Part shown: positions 7,362 to 14,392 of the stretch, piece by piece
Layout: every line of letters begins with the position of its first letter
How positions within the stretch are numbered: position 1 is the stretch's first letter
Origin: Candidatus Ryanbacteria bacterium
GTDB taxonomy: Bacteria > Patescibacteriota > Minisyncoccia > Ryanbacterales > GWA2-47-10b
Assembly: GCA_009691385.1 (NCBI GenBank)
Contig: SICQ01000003.1
Span: 1 to 37,070, forward strand
Length of the DNA stretch: 37,070 nt
Direction: 5' to 3'
Notes under the pieces: model-generated
Databases searched by the model: none
The model's input: the letters and a program-made list of their open reading frames with translations, nothing else
Told to the model about the DNA's origin: nothing
Position numbers and translations under genes: made by a program

Positions 7362-9521
7362 ATGAAACTCGAAGACCTCCCAAAAAGTTACGAAGCGTCC
7401 GCACACGAAGACGAAATCTTTCGCCTCTGGGAATCCTCAGGGCTTTTTAATCCCGATACCCTTCCTGACGCCGGCGCACGTCAACCATTTTCACTTATGA
7501 TGGCGCCGCCCAATATCACCGGGCACATCCATGTAGGCCACGCGCTCGAAAATATCATCTCTGATGTCATCGTCCGCCGAAAACGCGCGGAGGGTTTTCG
7601 TCCCCTCTTTTTACCGGGCAAAGACCATGCGGGTATCGCGGGTCAATTCGCGGTTGAAAAAGAACTCAAAAAAGAAGGGGTGACGCGTCAAACGCTTGGT
7701 CGCGAAAAATTTGCCCTGCGCGTCTGGGAATATATGCGTGAGATTGGATCAAATATCGATCAAGAACTCAAGCACCTCGGTATCTCTGCTGATTGGTCAC
7801 GTGCGCGCTTTACGATGGATGAAGAGTACCAACACGCCGTCGAACAAGTATTTTTGCATTATCACGAAAAGGGTTATATCTATCGTGGTAAGCGCGTGGT
7901 CAATTGGTGTTCTCGTTGCCAGAGCACCATCTCGGATCTCGAGATAACCTACAAAGAAGAACAGGGTAAGCTCTATTTTATCCAATATGGTCCGGTAGTT
8001 GTCGCGACCACCCGCCCCGAGACCAAGCTCGGTGACACCGCACTCGCGGTAAACCCCAAAGATGAGCGTTACAAAGACTATACGGGCAAGACGATGACCA
8101 TCGAATCAGTCGACCCTGATACCAAAGCTGGCAAATCACCGCGCAAAAAAGAATACGAATTGCCAGTCGTAGCCGATGACGCAGCTGATATGTCATTTGG
8201 CTCAGGTATCATCAAAGTCACCCCTGCGCACGATGTCGCTGACTTTGAGATTGCTTCCCGTCATCCAGAAATCAAAACGCTTGAGATCATCGGCACCGAT
8301 GGCCGTATGACCGAAGCTGCAGGCGCGCGTTTCGCCGGCATGAAAGTTGCCGAGGCCCGTGAAGCACTGGTAAAAGATCTAGAAGAACTTGGATTACTTG
8401 TAAAAATAGAAGACCTTGATCACTCGATCGGTATTTGTGATCGCTGCGAGACCGTCATCGAACCACTACTCTCTGACCAATGGTTTGTAAAGATGGACAA
8501 GCTCGCCGACAAAGCTCGTAAAGCGATTGAGAAAAATAAAGTCACTTTTGTACCACCCAACCGCAAAGACATGATGCTCGATTGGGCAAAAAATCTGCGT
8601 GATTGGAATATCTCGCGACAGCTGTGGTGGGGTCACCGCATCCCCGCGTGGCACTGCGAATGCAAAGAAAACGAAGAATGGCGCGTGGGACTCGTAGCGC
8701 CCGCTGATCTCTGTCGCCGTTGTAAAAAACCGTGGAGTCAGACTGATGATGTGCTTGACACATGGTTTTCGTCAGCTCTCTGGCCCTTTGTCACCCTTCA
8801 TTGGCCGGATCAGACTACTGATCTGAAAGACTACTACCCTACCGCACTCATCTCCTCTGCGCGTGAGATTTTTTATCTGTGGATTTTCCGCATGCTGTTT
8901 TCTGGTCTCGAGTTTATGGATGATGTGCCATTTAAAACTGTCTATACCCACCCGACCATCCTCGATAAAAACGGCCGTAAGATGTCAAAATCAAAAGGCA
9001 ATGTCGTCGACCCGATGAAATTGATTGAAACATACGGCATTGATGCTATGCGTTTTGGTATTATTTGGCAGGCCATGGGTACCCAAGACATTCATTGGAC
9101 GGAAGACCCGCTCCGTGCCGGTAAAAAATTCTTAAACAAGCTTTGGAACTCATCGCGCTTTATCATGGTACAGATCGGCACTGACCCGCGCGAGATTAAA
9201 CGCCCAAAACCGAAAGACGATGCATCAAAAAAAGTGCTAGAGGCATGCGACGCGATGGAGAAAGCGGTCACCGACTCAATCGCCTCGTATGAGTTTGGTC
9301 AAGGGTTGCATGCTGCCTATGATTTCTTTTGGAATGACTTTTGCGCAGTGTATATCGAGGAGGCGAAGAAAAATCCTTCGCGCGAGACTCGCGATATGCT
9401 CTTTTATATACTCGCGACCTCACTTAAAAATCTTCATCCGTTTATCCCATTTGCTACCGAATACATCTGGGGACTTCTTCCGTTTGCAGAAAAGCGCCTT
9501 TTGATCGCAGAAAGGTTATAA
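7362..9521 (+). CDS. valS: Valyl-tRNA synthetase, lacking the C-terminal arm
   Basis: The protein charges tRNA-Val and edits mischarged Thr. The class I motifs are clear: PPNITGHIHVGHAL (HIGH) near residue 50 and KMSKSKGNV near residue 545. The inserted CP1 editing domain is marked by TTRPETKLGDTALAVNP. The anticodon-binding helical domain ends with HPFIPFATEYIWGLLPF, and the protein stops shortly after, at 719 residues. Typical bacterial ValRS is roughly 850-950 residues and carries a C-terminal coiled-coil arm that clamps the tRNA elbow; that arm is absent here. The gene lies 11 bp after tsaD and 7 bp before prsW. Two tRNA-Val genes lie within 4 kb, which is probably coincidental. Confidence 0.96.
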   Translation: MKLEDLPKSYEASAHEDEIFRLWESSGLFNPDTLPDAGARQPFSLMMAPPNITGHIHVGHALENIISDVIVRRKRAEGFRPLFLPGKDHAGIAGQFAVEKELKKEGVTRQTLGREKFALRVWEYMREIGSNIDQELKHLGISADWSRARFTMDEEYQHAVEQVFLHYHEKGYIYRGKRVVNWCSRCQSTISDLEITYKEEQGKLYFIQYGPVVVATTRPETKLGDTALAVNPKDERYKDYTGKTMTIESVDPDTKAGKSPRKKEYELPVVADDAADMSFGSGIIKVTPAHDVADFEIASRHPEIKTLEIIGTDGRMTEAAGARFAGMKVAEAREALVKDLEELGLLVKIEDLDHSIGICDRCETVIEPLLSDQWFVKMDKLADKARKAIEKNKVTFVPPNRKDMMLDWAKNLRDWNISRQLWWGHRIPAWHCECKENEEWRVGLVAPADLCRRCKKPWSQTDDVLDTWFSSALWPFVTLHWPDQTTDLKDYYPTALISSAREIFYLWIFRMLFSGLEFMDDVPFKTVYTHPTILDKNGRKMSKSKGNVVDPMKLIETYGIDAMRFGIIWQAMGTQDIHWTEDPLRAGKKFLNKLWNSSRFIMVQIGTDPREIKRPKPKDDASKKVLEACDAMEKAVTDSIASYEFGQGLHAAYDFFWNDFCAVYIEEAKKNPSRETRDMLFYILATSLKNLHPFIPFATEYIWGLLPFAEKRLLIAERL

Positions 9522-9522
9522 T
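9517..9522 (+). promoter_or_regulatory. -10 box overlapping the valS stop, leaderless promoter for prsW
   Basis: TATAAT contains the valS stop TAA (9519-9521) and is followed by AAAAAA and the ATG at 9529. The distance to the start codon is 6 nt, as at other genes here. No clear -35 is visible. Confidence 0.45.
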
Positions 9523-9528
9523 AAAAAA

Positions 9529-10323
9529 ATGGATTGGCTTGCCCAAGCGCTCAAACCCGTTGAGAGCTTAAACCTCGAACCGCTCGCGTGGGCGTTTGCC
9601 GCCGGATTTCTTGCCGCGTTTGTTTGGCTTTGGTTTTGGCTCAAAGAAGACGAATCGCCTGAACCGCGCCGGCTCATCATCCTCGCTTTTGTAGGAGGTA
9701 TGCTCGCAATTCCCTTGGCACTCGTCATGCAATGCTCATGGCTCTCTGGCGTACTCGAATACCTCAACTACAGCGATACCGATTGCACAAAAGGGGTGCC
9801 TGCTGAACTCTCTGGTAACACGAGTCTCCTACTCCTTATCGGATTTGCGGCTATCGAAGAGTTTGTAAAATATTTCGCAGTCCTCGTGCTCATCTTTTGG
9901 CGGCGTGAATACGATGAACCGGCAGATGCCATGATCTATCTCATCACCGCGGCACTTGGATTTGCAGCGGTTGAAAACGCCTTTTATCTTTGGAATCCGT
10001 TTCAGACAGCGCTCTTGCACGGCTTTACTACCGCCAACCTTCGGTTTTTGGGCCCTACCTTGCTCCACACCCTTTCATCAGGGATTTTCGGCTATTTCAT
10101 AGCAAAAGCATTTCTTTCTGGCTGGCTTCGTGAGGAATTTGACGCGATTTTGGGATTTTTAGCGGCAACGGTATTGCACTCGCTCTTTAATATTTTTATA
10201 CTAAGGTCAGAAGGGCACAGGATCGAACCCGCCCTGCTCCTGCTCATCGTCTCTGGTATTTTTATCCTCTTTTCGTTTGAGCGCATTAAGCATACAATTA
10301 AAAAATATTATGCCAAAAGATAG
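9529..10323 (+). CDS. PrsW-family intramembrane metalloprotease
   Basis: The 264-residue polytopic membrane protein has about eight hydrophobic segments. The PrsW/CPBP-type motifs are in order: EEFVKY (EExxK) near residue 112, AAVENAFYL near 145, LLHTLSSG near 178 and VLHSLFNIF near 213. These supply the glutamates and histidines expected to hold the metal. In Bacillus the family cleaves the RsiW anti-sigma factor, but no anti-sigma gene is visible here, so the substrate is unknown. The C-terminus overlaps the small heat shock gene by 14 bp, which couples the two and hints at a membrane or stress-related role. The start is supported by a -10 box 6 nt upstream. Confidence 0.88.
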   Translation: MDWLAQALKPVESLNLEPLAWAFAAGFLAAFVWLWFWLKEDESPEPRRLIILAFVGGMLAIPLALVMQCSWLSGVLEYLNYSDTDCTKGVPAELSGNTSLLLLIGFAAIEEFVKYFAVLVLIFWRREYDEPADAMIYLITAALGFAAVENAFYLWNPFQTALLHGFTTANLRFLGPTLLHTLSSGIFGYFIAKAFLSGWLREEFDAILGFLAATVLHSLFNIFILRSEGHRIEPALLLLIVSGIFILFSFERIKHTIKKYYAKR

Positions 10324-10840
10324 AAGATCATTTTTTGAACGCCTGACAGGTACTGTCGCGGCACCTCAACAACAAGAAGATTATTTTGAGGAAGAAGAGG
10401 TTGAGTCGGAGCCACAACCGCCCCGCGCGCATTTGGCTGTCACCCATACCAAGCCTCGTGCCAAATCAGCACCCATCAAAAAAGAAGAAGACTGGATGAC
10501 ACCAGAAGAAGAGGGTCAGCTCACCGTTGATGTCTACCAAAAAGATGATGAGATTGTCATCCAATCAACAGTTGCGGGCGTCCGCCCTGATGATTTGGAT
10601 GTGCAGATCACTCGTGAGATGGTCACCATACGCGGAAAACGCGAGCAAGCGCGCGAAATCGCGCATGATGACTACTACTACCAGGAACTGTATTGGGGTA
10701 GCTTCTCACGATCAATCCTGCTCCCCTGCGAAGTCGATGTAGATGGGGCTGAGGCATCACTCAAAAATGGCTTGCTCACGGTAAAGCTTCCTAAAATGGA
10801 CAAAAATCGTAGCGAGCGCATCAAGGTAAAAAACGAATAA
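10310..10840 (+). CDS. Hsp20/alpha-crystallin family small heat shock protein
   Basis: This ATP-independent holdase keeps unfolding proteins soluble. An acidic, low-complexity N-terminal arm of about 60 residues (rich in Glu, Gln and Pro) precedes the alpha-crystallin domain. That domain runs from GQLTVDVYQKDDEIVIQSTVAGV through DDLDVQITREMVTIRGKR to the signature NGLLTVKLPK. A short tail ends IKVKNE, where an I-x-V can serve as the oligomer contact. I chose the ATG at 10310 (MPKDRRSFFERL), giving 176 residues; the longer ORF start at 10277 lies well inside prsW and adds unrelated residues. The gene ends the tsaD-valS-prsW-hsp20 run and is followed by a strong terminator. Confidence 0.93.
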   Translation: MPKDRRSFFERLTGTVAAPQQQEDYFEEEEVESEPQPPRAHLAVTHTKPRAKSAPIKKEEDWMTPEEEGQLTVDVYQKDDEIVIQSTVAGVRPDDLDVQITREMVTIRGKREQAREIAHDDYYYQELYWGSFSRSILLPCEVDVDGAEASLKNGLLTVKLPKMDKNRSERIKVKNE

Positions 10841-10856
10841 CAATAGCATCTCAAAC

Positions 10857-10883
10857 AAAAAAATCCCCGTACGGGGATTTTTT
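10857..10883. terminator. Rho-independent terminator after hsp20, bidirectional
   Basis: AAAAAATCCCCGTACGGGGATTTTTT is a perfect inverted repeat with a GC core. It has A- and T-runs on both sides, so it can stop transcription from either direction. It lies 17 bp after the hsp20 stop. Confidence 0.9.
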
Positions 10884-10888
10884 GTTTC

Positions 10889-10908
10889 TGGTGCCGCGGG
10901 GGTGAATC
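10889..10908 (-). repeat. Relict of a tRNA-Phe 3' end with encoded CCA
   Basis: The 18 bp GTGCCGCGGGGGTGAATC at 10891-10908 are identical to 11003-11020, the 3' end of the intact tRNA-Phe. Read on the minus strand this copy is GATTCACCCCCGCGGCACCA. It therefore carries half the T arm, the acceptor strand, the discriminator and a CCA tail that the intact gene lacks. The repeat unit is 112 bp away. Short tRNA 3'-end copies of this kind are typical of attachment-site scars. Confidence 0.7.
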
Positions 10909-11003
10909 ATTTCTCTCCTCAACAAATACGGGGATCCTCGCTCGAACCGGTGGCGCTCGAATCCCTTCGATTCATTTTTATTTATATTGTCGTTCCGACA
11001 TTG

Positions 11004-11075
11004 TGCCGCGGGGGTGAATCGAACACCCGACACGACGCTCTTCAGGCGTCTGCTCTACCACTGAGCTACCACGGC
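11004..11075 (-). tRNA. tRNA-Phe (anticodon GAA)
   Basis: The minus strand gives a 72-nt cloverleaf. The acceptor pairs GCCGTGG with CCGCGGC, including one G-T pair, and the D arm is GCTC/GAGC. The anticodon stem-loop is GACGC-CTGAAGA-GCGTC with anticodon GAA, and the T arm is GGGTG-TTCGATT-CACCC. CCA is not encoded. Confidence 0.95.
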
Positions 11076-11121
11076 GTGCGTAGAAAGATAATAGCAAACT
11101 CCAGACAGATTTCAATTCTGG

Positions 11122-11193
11122 TGCGCGGTGAGGGATTCGAACCCCCGACCTTTGCTGTGTAAAAGCACTGCTCTACCACTGAGCTAACCGCGC
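11122..11193 (-). tRNA. tRNA-Val (anticodon TAC)
   Basis: The minus-strand cloverleaf pairs acceptor GCGCGGT with ACCGCGC. The anticodon loop is TTTACAC with anticodon TAC. The T arm is GGGGG-TTCGAAT-CCCTC with one G-T pair, and there is one mismatch at the top of the anticodon stem. CCA is encoded at 11119-11121, unlike the other four tRNA genes in this window. Confidence 0.94.
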
Positions 11194-11221
11194 ATTGTCC
11201 CATCATTCTACACATTTCTAT

Positions 11222-11277
11222 AAAAAAATAAACCCCGCCCACAATCGCCATGATGGCGATTGTGGGTCTGGGGTTTT
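11222..11277 (-). terminator. Strong terminator after the 11286-11702 gene
   Basis: The minus strand forms a long hairpin from CCCACAATCGCCAT and ATGGCGATTGTGGG, extended by AACCCC/GGGGTT. It ends in TTTATTTTTTTA. It lies directly after the orphan gene stop and isolates it from the tRNA genes. Confidence 0.88.
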
Positions 11278-11285
11278 GACCGCAT

Positions 11286-11702
11286 TTACGCGGCGGTTTC
11301 GGCCGCTCCTCCCGTCTGACGGGAGGTCGTCGCTAGACGACTCCTATGAGCGCGGCGAGCCTGCTCTTGCGCCTCACGCCCAGTCAGCACAGAAAAACCG
11401 AAGTGCTGAGCGAGACGAATTGCCTCAAGACGATTCTTGTTGTGCTCCTCGTAGTTGCTCAGATCCTGTGTGCGCTTGAGGCTAAGCGCCATGATGACGG
11501 TCTTGACCCGCGCGATAGCCTCCGCGCGACCAGTGTAAGCTGAGATGCCAAAAACTTCTTTGAATCTTTCTACCGCGGCAGCCTTATGGGCCGCCTCGCT
11601 GCGGGCACGGTCCTTGCGGGCACGAACCACTTGCAGCAGAAAGATGAAAAGAAATAACACGCAAAAACCGGCAACGACATACGCGAGCATATGCGAGTAC
11701 AT
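11286..11702 (-). CDS. Orphan GC-rich gene: single-span protein with Ala/Arg-rich helical tail
   Basis: The 138-residue protein has one N-terminal membrane span (about residues 5-25, LAYVVAGFCVLFLFIFLLQVV). A positively charged, mostly helical tail follows, rich in Ala and Arg. No family is recognised. The codons are clearly more GC-rich than those of the neighbours. Expression signals are unlike the surrounding genes: TTGACG-17 bp-TATTAT, a 5' UTR with a GAGCTA/TAGCTC stem, a strong AAGGAGGGAGG ribosome site before the ATG, and a private terminator. The last 60 bases of coding sequence hold two tight hairpins (11308-11326 and 11326-11341). It belongs to the same expression class as 15357, 19429 and 25632. 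Confidence 0.7.
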   Translation of the reverse strand: MYSHMLAYVVAGFCVLFLFIFLLQVVRARKDRARSEAAHKAAAVERFKEVFGISAYTGRAEAIARVKTVIMALSLKRTQDLSNYEEHNKNRLEAIRLAQHFGFSVLTGREAQEQARRAHRSRLATTSRQTGGAAETAA

Positions 11703-11757
11703 GGTATACCTCCCTCCTTGGAGTCTGTGAGCTAAAAGAACGAATCTCCTAGCTCAA

Positions 11758-11786
11758 ATAATATCAAATATAGCAGTTTTCGTCAA
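11758..11786 (-). promoter_or_regulatory. Sigma70-like promoter of the 11286-11702 gene
   Basis: The minus strand has TTGACG (11781-11786), a 17-bp spacer and TATTAT (11758-11763). It lies about 55 bp ahead of the start codon, leaving a structured 5' UTR. Confidence 0.75.
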
Positions 11787-11808
11787 GTACCCTGTTGAAA
11801 ACTCCTTG

Positions 11809-11880
11809 TGTCCTCGGCAGGAATCGAACCTGCACCACCTCCTTCGGAGGGAGATATTCTATCCATTGAACTACGAGGAC
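11809..11880 (-). tRNA. tRNA-Arg (anticodon CCG)
   Basis: The minus-strand cloverleaf has acceptor GTCCTCG with CGAGGAC. The anticodon stem-loop is TCTCC-CTCCGAA-GGAGG with anticodon CCG, and the T arm is GCAGG-TTCGATT-CCTGC. CCA is not encoded. It lies 9 bp after the stop of the YkuK-like gene, so it may share its transcript. Confidence 0.94.
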
Positions 11881-11889
11881 ATTACTTTT

Positions 11890-12417
11890 TTAGGTGTGGC
11901 GATCAGCAACTACCGAGGCGCCGTACGAATATGGCTTGATGACGGGCACAAACCCAAATCCCCGCACCATACCAGCAATACTATCAATAAATGACTTGGT
12001 AGGGCCATTGAGACCCATATCAAGGTGTATACAGCGCACCTCAAGGCGATCTTCCCAAAACACCTCGTCGCCAATCACCTCGCGTACCGTACTACGAATC
12101 TCTTGCGCGAGCATGATGGAGAGAAATGCTTCTTTCCATATACGATCGCGGAGCCCATGGAATTCTTGATTGTTGCGTGTCCAAAAATAAATAGCGCCGT
12201 TGCCTACTTTGCGCACGACAATTGCGGTCACAAACGCAGCACTGCCACTCTCGGCAGCCTGTGAATCGCTCCCCACCACAATCTCGTGGGTAGCGAGCCT
12301 GTCGAGTGCGATTTTATCGCGAATGCGTAGCACAACATCGCGAAGGGAGAGTTGCTCCCCTGCATCATTGCGAAATATTCGCTCATTGTTTTTGTCAGAT
12401 AAGGCTTCCTTGGACAT
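11890..12417 (-). CDS. YkuK-like (DUF458) RNase H-fold protein
   Basis: The 175-residue protein matches the YkuK/DUF458 family pattern. EIVVGSDSQAAESGSAAFVTAIVVRK forms the first two strands of an RNase H-like fold with a conserved Asp. The middle region contains LDMGLNGPTKSFIDSIAGMVRGFGF, and the C-terminus SYGASVVADRHT is typical. The family is predicted to be a nuclease, and its substrate has not been settled to my knowledge. The gene overlaps the upstream exonuclease gene by 23 bp, which makes coupled translation and a shared nucleic acid role likely. tRNA-Arg follows 9 bp downstream. Confidence 0.82.
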   Translation of the reverse strand: MSKEALSDKNNERIFRNDAGEQLSLRDVVLRIRDKIALDRLATHEIVVGSDSQAAESGSAAFVTAIVVRKVGNGAIYFWTRNNQEFHGLRDRIWKEAFLSIMLAQEIRSTVREVIGDEVFWEDRLEVRCIHLDMGLNGPTKSFIDSIAGMVRGFGFVPVIKPYSYGASVVADRHT

Positions 12418-12976
12418 ATGGTTCCCTCTCTCGCGGTTTTATATCAGACCACCTGACCGGTATGCGTATACGCCCCCGATCACGCGTGTCGCCTAAGACA
12501 AATCCTCGTTCTTTACCGAACTCGTAGAGGTCTCGGGTAAGCGTAACATCTTTTAGACAATATTCCTTCACCTTGTCTTTTAAGCCATCGCGCCACCACC
12601 AGATCGCATCGAGCCCGTAACCGATTTTCCCCGCGCCCAGCGTCGCTCGCGTGAGGTTATCAAGAGAAAGACGAAAGCCGGCAGATTTCTCAATATCTTC
12701 CATCAAGTCGAGTACATGCAGTTTTTGCAGATCAATACCTACATGCGGCTGCAATACCGGCAAGTCAAAGTGATTGATATTAAACCCTATCAAAAGACCG
12801 GAGTTTTGAAGTAGTGGTTCGAGCTCGCCAAACTCATGCTTTTCGTAGGCATACGCGCGCTTGGTACTATACGCGTAGGTACCTACTACTGTCACGCCGA
12901 GCATCTGCATATTTTGTTTCCCACCAACTTCCTTAAATTCCTTCTCTGTTTCTATATCAAGAACTATCGTTTCCAT
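12395..12976 (-). CDS. DEDD-type 3'-5' exonuclease-like protein (RNase H-like)
   Basis: The 193-residue protein shows the three exonuclease motifs of the DnaQ/RNase-H-like superfamily. Exo I is VLDIETE at residues 4-10, Exo II is GFNINHFDLPVL near 65-76, and Exo III is YCLKDVTLTRDLY near 145. This single-domain form resembles the helicase-linked or stand-alone ribonuclease H-like exonucleases of CPR genomes. Its substrate cannot be told from the sequence. It heads a two-gene unit with the YkuK-like gene (23-bp overlap) and is divergent from the LTD gene at 13043. A weak TACATA box lies 6 nt before its ATG. Confidence 0.85.
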   Translation of the reverse strand: METIVLDIETEKEFKEVGGKQNMQMLGVTVVGTYAYSTKRAYAYEKHEFGELEPLLQNSGLLIGFNINHFDLPVLQPHVGIDLQKLHVLDLMEDIEKSAGFRLSLDNLTRATLGAGKIGYGLDAIWWWRDGLKDKVKEYCLKDVTLTRDLYEFGKERGFVLGDTRDRGRIRIPVRWSDIKPREREPYVQGSLI

Positions 12977-13027
12977 AATGTGTATGTATCTATTTCTATC
13001 ACGCGGGGTGTTCGAGCGTCAAAACGC

Positions 13028-13036
13028 TGATATACT
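13028..13036 (+). promoter_or_regulatory. Extended -10 box of a leaderless promoter for the LTD gene
   Basis: TGATATACT is followed by ATCACT and the ATG at 13043, again with 6-nt spacing. The extended -10 is identical to the one before the 4067-4456 gene. Confidence 0.6.
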
Positions 13037-13042
13037 ATCACT

Positions 13043-13930
13043 ATGAATCAAGACGTGCTCTTGCTTGCCGTGGTGGTTATTGGACTTCTCGCGGTTGCGC
13101 ACTTTACCACGCTCGGCGGAGGCATCGCGGGCGGCGTCATCACACCCCTTAACCCCAAAGCTGAATTTGGCGTGATCCGCATGCAAGAATCTATACTACG
13201 CGGACCACGCGGTAGCACGGGCACCACCCCACCTCCTACCATAACTCTCACACCTCCTCCTGCCGTACCACAAGATATTCTTGCGCGCTCATTTGCACTC
13301 TCAACGCGCAATGCAAAATCACGCAATATCAATGAAGAGTATGTAGAGATAGTTTACGCGCCCACTAAAAATGCCGCGCCGGTTGATATTAGTGATTGGA
13401 TGATTGCTGATAGCAAGGGTGAATCATATAAGCTCGGGGGCATATCGCTCATACCCGGAATCTCTTCCCTCTATAACCAAGATCGCCTTATACTGCGGGG
13501 TTCTGCGCGAATCCATGTTGTTACGGGTCGTAGCCCCTTGGGTGAAAACTTTCGCCTTAATAAATGTGCGCCGTATTTTTCTCAATATAAAACCTTTACT
13601 CCACGCATTTCAGATTCATGCCCCTCGCCTTCACGCGAACCGGGGCAAGATAGCTTGAGTGATACCTGCTACCAATATATAAAAACGATTTCTGCCTGTC
13701 GCATACCTACCAATATCCCATTTTTCCTCGACAATACCTGCCGTGAGTTTATACAAAAAAACGCAAGCTATGATGCCTGCGTAAAAAATCACAAAAGTGA
13801 TACGGATTTTTATGGTGATGAATACTGGGTGTACCTCAATCGCCCCGAACATATCTGGTCAGATATACGCGACTCGGTGATACTCAAAGACGCGCGTGGA
13901 TCAGTCGTCAAAGCTATCTCGTATCAGTAA
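13043..13930 (+). CDS. Exported or membrane-anchored protein with lamin-tail-like (LTD) domain
   Basis: The 295-residue protein starts with a hydrophobic segment (about residues 4-24) that can act as signal or anchor. A Thr/Pro-rich linker follows (TPPPTITLTPPPAVPQ, about 60-77), and then a beta-sandwich resembling the lamin tail domain. Its hallmarks are EEYVEIVYAPTKNAAPVDISDWMIADSKGESYKLGG and the late YWVYLNRPEHIWSDIRDSVILKDARGSVV. The cysteines in the second half (CAPY, DSCP, DTC, SAC, NTC, DAC) could form disulfides outside the cell. LTD domains occur on many exported CPR proteins, but their role is unclear. It converges on the SpoU gene with a 17-bp overlap. Confidence 0.75.
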   Translation: MNQDVLLLAVVVIGLLAVAHFTTLGGGIAGGVITPLNPKAEFGVIRMQESILRGPRGSTGTTPPPTITLTPPPAVPQDILARSFALSTRNAKSRNINEEYVEIVYAPTKNAAPVDISDWMIADSKGESYKLGGISLIPGISSLYNQDRLILRGSARIHVVTGRSPLGENFRLNKCAPYFSQYKTFTPRISDSCPSPSREPGQDSLSDTCYQYIKTISACRIPTNIPFFLDNTCREFIQKNASYDACVKNHKSDTDFYGDEYWVYLNRPEHIWSDIRDSVILKDARGSVVKAISYQ

Positions 13931-14390
13931 GTTTATATACTGCAACGCCAACCGCAACCGACACATTGAGTGATTCTTTTTTGCCACGCATCGGCAGTAC
14001 AATGCTCGCATCGACTTTTTCTAAAAGCGCACCTGATAACCCACGCACTTCATTGCCAGCGATGAGTGCTACCGGAAATTGTGGATAAAACTCTCGATAA
14101 TCTTTCGCGTCATCACTCTGCTCAAGCGCTACGATCGAAAACCCTTCTTTTTTGAGCTTTGTGATCAAACGAGAAATGTCCGCCACACATTCCCACGCAA
14201 CAGAGTTTTCAGCGCCAAGCGCGGTTTTGGCGATCTCCTTGCGTACCCTGCCCATCTCGTCAGTAGGACTCGGTGTATACCCGGTCATATATACTTTTGC
14301 CACACCTGCGCCGTCAGCCGTACGCAATACGGAGCCTACATTGTGTAGGCTCCGTATATTGTGCAGAACTATGACAAGCTCTTCGCGCAT
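13914..14390 (-). CDS. SpoU/TrmH-family RNA 2'-O-methyltransferase
   Basis: The 158-residue SPOUT methyltransferase uses SAM to methylate a ribose 2'-OH. The three motifs are present: NIRSLHNVGSVLRTADG (motif 1, residues 12-28), PVALIAGNEVRGLS (motif 2, near 109-122) and IVLPMRGKKESLNVSVAVGVAVY (motif 3, near 130-152). It has only the catalytic domain, with no N-terminal RNA-binding extension, similar in size to TrmL-type enzymes. Whether it acts on tRNA or rRNA cannot be decided. It begins 2 bp after the SIMPL gene stop. A perfect 14-bp palindrome lies within the codons for motif 1. Confidence 0.9.
   Translation of the reverse strand: MREELVIVLHNIRSLHNVGSVLRTADGAGVAKVYMTGYTPSPTDEMGRVRKEIAKTALGAENSVAWECVADISRLITKLKKEGFSIVALEQSDDAKDYREFYPQFPVALIAGNEVRGLSGALLEKVDASIVLPMRGKKESLNVSVAVGVAVYKLTDTR
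14327..14357. repeat. Perfect 14-bp inverted repeat inside the SpoU motif 1 codons
   Basis: ATACGGAGCCTACA and TGTAGGCTCCGTAT are separated by only 3 nt, giving a 31-nt perfect hairpin. It lies within the first 65 nt of the mRNA coding region, across the conserved NIRSLHNVGS residues. No T-run follows, so it is not a terminator. Confidence 0.85.
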
Positions 14391-14392
14391 GC

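Noticed and set aside
10902-11162. 86-codon ORF over the tRNA-Phe and tRNA-Val genes
   Set aside because: It reads through two tRNA genes. The peptide (GGESNTRH, GEGFEPPTFAV) is the common translation of antisense tRNA sequence.
11806-11994. 62-codon ORF starting in tRNA-Arg
   Set aside because: This is a translation of the complement of tRNA-Arg (PRQESNLHHLLRRE), a well-known false ORF.
14080-14088. TGTGGATAA, a DnaA box on the minus strand
   Set aside because: It is single and within the SpoU coding sequence, so chance is the simpler explanation.
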